From contig NC_135170.1 of assembly GCF_041146795.1 (NCBI RefSeq), positions 22,810,033 through 22,874,032 on the forward strand: 64,000 nt of DNA. Direction: 5' to 3'. The position numbers and the translations under genes were made by a program. A model generated the notes under the pieces. That model was not told the origin of the DNA, ran no database searches, and was given only the letters and a program-made list of their open reading frames with translations. Each line of letters begins with the position of its first letter. Position 1 is the stretch's first letter. Source of the stretch: Maylandia zebra. Its lineage: Eukaryota; Chordata; Actinopteri; Cichliformes; Cichlidae. This document shows, piece after piece, positions 59,001-64,000 of this stretch.

Positions 59001-62000
59001 ACCAAAAAACTATTTCATCCTATGTCTAATTTTTTTACACCTTATATCTAAATATAGTAACATTACTTTTTTTGCGGCTCTGAGCGGTGGTAGTTGACGT
59101 GCTGTTGGCCCCACTTTCCTCCTCTTCTTTGGGTTCTGTCTTCACTTCTGGCTTCTTTTCCTCAGTTTCCATTGGTTCCTGCTTTGGTTCTGCTGCATCT
59201 GGCTCCTCTTTCTTCACCACTGGGGGTTTGGTTTCTTCCTCCTGATTATATATTAACACAATGATTGTTAACCATCTATCCAACACTGATAAGACAGCAA
59301 ACCATCAAGCACTTGACACCCATGGAAGCATAACGCCTTAGATTAAGTTACTGAAATCCCACAAGACAGATTTACTGACAGAACTGGTTTATTTGTGGTG
59401 GAGAAAGTTTGCACATACCTCCATTTTTACATCATTCTGCGTCTTCAGAGAGCTGCTGTCGTCTTCTTCATCTTTTACTTCACTTTTGGCTTCAGTGCTG
59501 CTCATGTCAGGCAGGGCCTGCTGGGAACTCAGTTCAGCCACAGAGCCTGGGGTAGGCACTCTGTTATCGATGCTCGCTGCTGTTTGATGGGACAACTTAA
59601 AGCAGAAACAGAAACTGTTTAGTGCTGCCAGTTTTTAAAAAATAATTCTGATTTATAAGAAAAAAAACTTTTCCCCTCCTGCGATTAAAATATTGACAGC
59701 TAAATTTTATTAAATAAAATTTGAAATATTGTTTGGTTAAAACACCTGGATGGTGCTTTAAAGGAAAGTGAAAAAGGCATAAGCAATTCAAGAGCTGTGG
59801 TAGCTTTTCAGGGAAAAACTAGTATCTCACCGGCGTGCTGGGGTGCTGTGCCTGCACAGAGGAGGGCTGCTGCATCTGGCTGGAGGGCTCAGGTTGGGGC
59901 TGCAGGGGTGTGAGAGGGTGAGAAGGGTCAGGTGGTGTCCCCAAGGCTGAGGGGGGACGAGGGAGGCCACTAGGTATGTGGGTTGGGGTGGAGGAGGGCC
60001 CACCCGTGGACACGGGAGTGGAGGGCTGTGGAAGCATCTGGGAGTGGGTGGGAGTATGGTGTGGCTGTGGCTGCGGTGGTGGTGGCGGCGGCTGCTGCTG
60101 GGTGGCAGAGGCACTGGGTGGAGGGGTGGTACCCAGGGCAGGCTGAGCTGTAGGGCCGCAGGGCAGCTGAGAGCCAATGGAGCTCAGTGCATTCAGAGGG
60201 AGGTTAGAGTTTTGTGGCTGTTGGAACAAAGGTGTGCGCACTATTAGAATAACTTTACCAACCATTTACAAAGCGTGTGACACCAAAGTCACACACAAAA
60301 GATTGTATATTTAAAAAGAAACAAGCAATGTGCAATAAAAAGTCTAGGAGAATTAAGAAAAAACCTCAGCATCTTTCTCACCTGTGTGACACTAGCCTGT
60401 GACATGGCAGGTCCCAAACCTATATTCACATTCATCGCTCCACCCGCACTTACAGGAAACTGGCCCTGTTGCAGGAACTGGCCTTGGTTGGCTGGCTGAG
60501 ATACCATGTTATTAGCATGACTACCCATAATTCCTTGAGTCTGAGGCATCCTTGATGGAGACATTCCCATCTGTAAAGTCAAAGAGATCAAATAGATAAA
60601 TCAAAACAACAGACAACACCTATTATGAAGGTGTCTGCCAGGTAAAATCATTTGTTTCTAAAGGAAATGCTACCAACATGCAAGCTACCACAAGGGCATC
60701 CTGCTATTTTTCTGAAGGTCCTGTGGTGTAAACTTAACAGCCTCGGCTGACTCAAAGAAGAATACAGACGCAAACTACACCTGGGACGGCTGTAAGCCCA
60801 GGCCTGGGCAGTAGTTTCAGTACAGATTATTCATTAGCAGCTGGTTCATAAATGAATCAAGATCTGTGTGAACTACAGGAAACACATTTTGTATTGATGC
60901 TTCCGTGGGACAATAGTAACAGAGCATTAACTAAATATACAGTTAAAGACTCGCGTATTTCACGGTCAAGAAGAGGGAAAAGAAATTTAAGGGAGCAAGC
61001 AAGTGAGCTCAGAGAAAAATAACTGCTTCAAGGCAAGAGAAAAGGGAAAGAAAAACAAAACGAAACAAAGGAGTGTATCTAACCGCTGGCATGGAGTTCA
61101 TGTTCATCTGCTGTGGATGGTTCCTGGGGGAGGGAGTCCTTGCTCCCATGGGTGCCTGAGGCATCTGTGTATTCTGCACTGCCATTGGGTTAAACTGATT
61201 TATTCCTGTGGGGGACAAGTACATATCTTGTTAAGATCCTTGGGAATTAATATAATTTAATAATGCATAACCAAATGGGATATAAGGGAGACTTAACCAG
61301 ATCAATTTGATATCCTGTATCAGAGCAATTTAACAGGTGTGGACAAATGAAACAAATAAAAGTGGCATTCAACAGACAAACCACTAGAGCATGTTAGAAA
61401 TAAAAGACGCAAATTCAAGTGCTACCCTCCCCCCCAAAAAACAAAACAAAAACCAGAAGATGAACACATACCTTGTGGTATGCGGGGCATCATCTGATTT
61501 TGCATGTTAGGCATCTGTGTAGGTCCATCTGAGAAGACAGGATAAGTCGAGGTTCTTTTAAAAGATTCTTTCAGATAAAAACAGAGATTTGATGAAACAT
61601 TAAAGTAATTATAACATAAGGTATTTTGGTACTGTCAACTTAGGACAGTCAACGGCTGATTAAGAATTTAAGTTACTAACTAGGAGGTCGAATGGCTTGT
61701 CCTGGGCCCATGGGGTTGGGCTGAGGCTGCTGTGGCCCAGCTGGTCCCATGCTAGGCTGATTCTGAAGCCGGGAGCGCCTTTTCTCCTCCAGTTCCTTTT
61801 GTATCTTGTAAATTTTTTCTGCCAGGAAGTGGTAGTACTCATCCTAGTGAGGAGGCAAAAAAACAAAAAAACAAAAACAAAGGGGGGGATATTTTAAAAA
61901 TGATTTCATCTCAGTCGCAAGGATAGCTGCACAAAGAGCTTTAAAGATATTCAAAAAGGATGAAGGTGGAATAGCGTGAAGATGCTTTATCAAGTTACCC

Positions 62001-63818
62001 TGCTGTTAGCCGACTCATACATGTCACCCTCAACCTTGCGTGCATAAGCCACCAGGTTCTCCATGCGTCGGTCCTTCAGTGCTGCTGGGTCTGGGGTTGG
62101 GAATATGGCTTGTACTCTGATGAAAAAAATAAAATAAAATAAAATAAGCAAATATAACCTGTTGTACCATATGAGAACTCATCTATCTACAAACACAGCT
62201 GTTTTATTGTTGCACTTACAGTTTATGCACCAGATGGGTGCGCAGGTCCTGAGTAACATGTTCATGCCAGGCCTTCCTTAGCCCTGTGGCAGACAGAGGG
62301 GTGGCAGCGGGGAGGTTTCCCATGCCTCCTACTACTGACCCATCTGGCATCAGCTGACTGTACGACGGACGCAATTTGAACATAATTTGTAAATAACACT
62401 GAAAAATAATCTTCTATAAAATAAAATAAAATTACCGAAGAGACTGAGAACACATATTTATGACTGACTTGAGAGGCATAAATTTATTTTGGGAAGGGCA
62501 GTACAGTAGACCTCGTTTCAAGTGATGCAGAAGGAATGAAAAGTCTTACCTGCTAAGCGCAGACAACGAGGAATCAGAGTGCATGCCAGTCTGGTTTGAG
62601 GAGGGGGTACCCATGCTTCCTGCCATCTGATTCATCTGATTAGAGCCTGGTAAAAATACCGAAGAATTTATGAAAAACTGGCACAGAAGCAATTATACAC
62701 AAACTTCTAAACTGGCATTTCGTTTTATTCCATACCTAATGGGTTCATATTTCGCATCTGCTGGTGCTGGGGGCCCTGTGGGTTTTGCTGAGATGGACCC
62801 TGGCCCTGCACCTGAGCAGGAGACTGGTTCCCATATGGCAGGCCCAGGGCTTCATAGGCCCTCTGCATGGAGCTGGGGTCAATTTGTGTTGCAGCGCTGC
62901 TGATGGCTGTTGCACTGGGCTGGCCAGGTCCAACTGCATTCATGGCATTTTGTAGACTGGCTCCAGATGAACTTAGCGTAGCTGTAGGGAGAAAACAGGA
63001 TGATAATTGGTTTTGCATTATAAATATTATATTAAAGAATTAACTCAAGTAATAGCCTGCAATAACTGAGGAGTAAATGCGGCTTCAGATGTGCTTCTAT
63101 GCTCTCCTGTATTAATAATGTCAGCCTATAAATTGTTAGAAAAAAAAAAATAAGATTAGTATATGACTATAACAATTTTAAACATAAAAATGAAAAACTT
63201 GTTGTTTTTTATGTGAAAATTTAAAAAAAAACAAAAAAAAAAACAACCCACAAATAGTCTTTTTGGGACTTTGACATCCCTGTGCTGCTCCCTGCTGTGT
63301 TGATAGCTGACAGGGAGCATGCTGCCTCTGTGGGGGATTTAAATCTGTCATAGGGCTTTTTAACCAATTAGAGAGCATGCTGTCCCAAGAACCTGCCCCC
63401 AGTGTTAAAAGCGCCACTGAGCCCCTCCCCTGGGTGTCACATTACAGGCCCAGTATTTCTAGAGGAATCCTCTTGCAGCTCGAGCCCTCACAGTCTGCGA
63501 GCCAGCAGAGAAGTGGCAGTGAAACAACCTGCAGGTGGCACCACTTTATACCACAAACATGAGAGGCTTATCCCAGAGTAATGACTGCTTTACTGAAAAG
63601 TTACCTGCATTTCAGATATCTGCTTTATAATCCATGTGGGGTTTTTTCATATGGGTTTAATGAATAATTAAGATTAAAATTATGGAGCTGCTGAAGTTAC
63701 TTACGCTGCTGATTCCTTTTGTCACTTGCATTTTTCAAAGGCAGGCACACCGGACAGTCGTGCCGCGTACAGTTCTTCCAGTGGGAAATGATCTGTCTGG
63801 ATGATGCACAGTGTGCAA
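47096..63818 (-). CDS. crebbp: CREB-binding protein (KAT3A), 3' 27 exons
   Basis: CREBBP is a nuclear transcriptional coactivator and histone acetyltransferase. Exons in coding order: 63818-63705, 62981-62736, 62646-62550, 62357-62220, 62116-61999, 61843-61681, 61528-61472, 61205-61084, 60570-60382, 60217-59831, 59595-59419, 59241-59067, 57283-57165, 57067-56828, 56648-56560, 55233-55153, 55019-54963, 54857-54780, 54659-54592, 54513-54363, 51822-51676, 51581-51468, 51354-51189, 50812-50645, 50393-50232, 49914-49633 and 49513-47096. All phases close to about 2107 residues, starting inside TAZ1 ([19 protein letters not shown]). Domains follow in order: KIX, bromodomain, RING/PHD, HAT, ZZ, TAZ2, NCBD and a Gln-rich tail. 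The ending [15 protein letters not shown] distinguishes CREBBP from EP300. By comparison with the 31-exon human gene these are exons 5-31. Which teleost duplicate (a or b) cannot be decided here. Confidence 0.97.
47747..47930 (-). repeat. crebbp: CAG/CAA repeat encoding a Leu-interrupted polyglutamine tract
   Basis: About 60 codons are almost all CAG or CAA with regularly spaced CTG-type Leu interruptions. It corresponds in position to the polyQ of mammalian CREBBP, but is longer and Leu-interrupted. Confidence 0.9.
48655..48699 (-). repeat. crebbp: Second, shorter polyglutamine tract in crebbp
   Basis: A run of about eleven Gln codons interrupted by one Lys ([14 protein letters not shown]) lies between TAZ2 and NCBD. 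Confidence 0.85.
51880..53355 (+). repeat. Degenerate LINE (non-LTR retrotransposon)
   Basis: At 52633-52701 the plus strand encodes [20 protein letters not shown], the reverse-transcriptase motif of an abundant fish LINE. Downstream are diverged pieces resembling SKSDAVV and a [17 protein letters not shown] stretch near 53190-53230, then a TGGATGG-type 3' end near 53347. It is riddled with stops and frameshifts, and lies antisense to crebbp. Confidence 0.7.
53690..53870 (+). repeat. Fish interspersed repeat, 3' portion (copy 3)
   Basis: It carries TTGGCCAAGGGTACATTGGC, CAACCAGCAACCTCCGATTG and CTCTACCTTCTGAGCCAAGG, related to the ends of copies at 39993-40231 and 57370-57664. Confidence 0.5.
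53930..54175. repeat. Diverged duplicated repeat in crebbp intron
   Basis: TTTGATTAAATCCTGATCAATA (in part) at 53972-53993 and TTTGATTAAATTCTGCCCAATA (in part) at 54103-54124 occur about 130 bp apart, each followed by a related segment. A piece of this (GTTTGCTGTCATCATGCCA) recurs at 58110-58128. Confidence 0.45.
54592..55233 (-). other. crebbp: crebbp RING/PHD exons
   Basis: Four short exons encode the zinc-binding segment: [33 protein letters not shown] and [19 protein letters not shown]. Cys and His ligands are in place. This module packs against the HAT domain and restrains it (known for p300/CBP). Confidence 0.9.
55386..55417. repeat. (CA)n microsatellite
   Basis: CA repeats, with one TA interruption near 55395, lie about 150 bases from the crebbp RING exon. 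Confidence 0.9.
56026..56400. repeat. Interspersed DNA repeat, probably hAT-derived
   Basis: It begins CAGGGGTGTCAAACATAAGG and ends with GGTCCGGCCCACTTAAGATC. I recall such CAGGGGTGTCAAAC ends from abundant vertebrate DNA-transposon repeats. The right terminus appears lost. Confidence 0.45.
56560..57283 (-). other. crebbp: crebbp bromodomain exons
   Basis: Exons 57283-57165, 57067-56828 and 56648-56560 encode [38 protein letters not shown] and the acetyl-lysine-binding Asn region [16 protein letters not shown]. The domain is intact. Confidence 0.95.
57284..59066 (-). other. crebbp intron upstream of the bromodomain exons
   Basis: It contains an AAT repeat (about 57352-57371), an AGCGCTTTAC-type repeat and a poly-A run of about 25 (57967-57992). 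The remainder, 58130-59060, shows nothing recognised. Confidence 0.6.
57370..57664 (+). repeat. Fish interspersed repeat with AGCGCTTTAC motif, copy 2
   Basis: It contains TTATATAGCGCTTTTCAAGG, AAAGTGTCTTGCCCAAGGAC and GGGATCGAACCGGCGACCTT and ends CCCCCTGAGCC, in the same order as the trap1-intron copy. Confidence 0.65.
61681..62357 (-). other. crebbp: crebbp KIX-domain exons
   Basis: Exons 62357-62220, 62116-61999 and 61843-61681 encode [40 protein letters not shown] and [20 protein letters not shown]. These are the three-helix KIX domain that binds phosphorylated CREB and MYB. Key residues such as the Tyr in [12 protein letters not shown] are present. Confidence 0.95.
62982..63704 (-). 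other. crebbp intron, nothing recognised
   Basis: Apart from A-rich runs near 63222-63245 there is no identifiable repeat. The final 182 bases of the window (63819-64000) are the start of the next crebbp intron. Confidence 0.55.
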
Positions 63819-64000
63819 CTGGAGAAAAATAAAGCACAAATAGGAAAAATAGAGTGAGGTGCTGGTGACAGTTAATTCAGGAGAAATCGCAAGACTATTG
63901 AACCCCAATATCTACACACTACAGTGAAGAACAGGTGCTGGTTAAATGGAGAAAAAAAAATATAAAATGACAAATTTCCAAGTCTATAACTCTTGGATGC

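Overview
The window is vertebrate nuclear DNA and most likely comes from a percomorph teleost, possibly a cichlid-like fish. Its genes are split into many short exons with GT-AG introns, and the encoded proteins are recognisable vertebrate orthologues. The introns carry fish-type repeats: Tc1-like transposons, a hAT-type short element, tRNA-derived SINEs, LINE fragments and long CA/TA microsatellites. I rebuilt the exons by reading splice sites and checking that reading phase closes across every intron. All five genes close without a frameshift.

Layout, left to right. (1) 39-25414, plus strand: the 3' part of dnaaf5 (HEATR2), eight exons covering the C-terminal half of a HEAT-repeat dynein-arm assembly factor. 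(2) 26137-29280, plus: complete gde1, six exons, 333 residues, a membrane-anchored glycerophosphodiester phosphodiesterase that starts about 310 bases after the dnaaf5 polyadenylation signal. (3) 32569-35317, plus: complete mcrip2 (FAM195A), five exons, 141 residues. (4) 45067-36497, minus: complete trap1, 18 exons, 719 residues, the mitochondrial HSP90; it converges on mcrip2. (5) 63818-47096, minus: crebbp, 27 exons (by comparison with human, exons 5 to 31), from the end of TAZ1 through KIX, bromodomain, RING/PHD, HAT, ZZ, TAZ2 and NCBD to the stop codon. Its 5' end lies beyond the right edge.

The genes are not one functional unit; each is a separate housekeeping or regulatory gene. The trap1-crebbp tandem is an ancient vertebrate neighbourhood, and human GDE1, MCRIP2, TRAP1 and CREBBP all lie on 16p, while human DNAAF5 lies on 7p.

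The non-coding space is repeat-rich. The clearest mobile elements are a Tc1-like transposon (15350-17332) with TA duplication, roughly 200-bp inverted ends, a dead transposase and a nested retroposon tail, and a 702-bp hAT-like element (13452-14153) with a perfect 8-bp target duplication. Remnants of other Tc1-like families, LINE pieces and SINEs are scattered through introns. I found no CRISPR, operon, prophage or obviously new system. The most notable unexplained items are an orphan exon-like block with a GC donor, microsatellites abutting two dnaaf5 splice acceptors, a divergent set of CTCF-like motifs, a perfect intronic hairpin, and a degenerate minisatellite between trap1 and crebbp.
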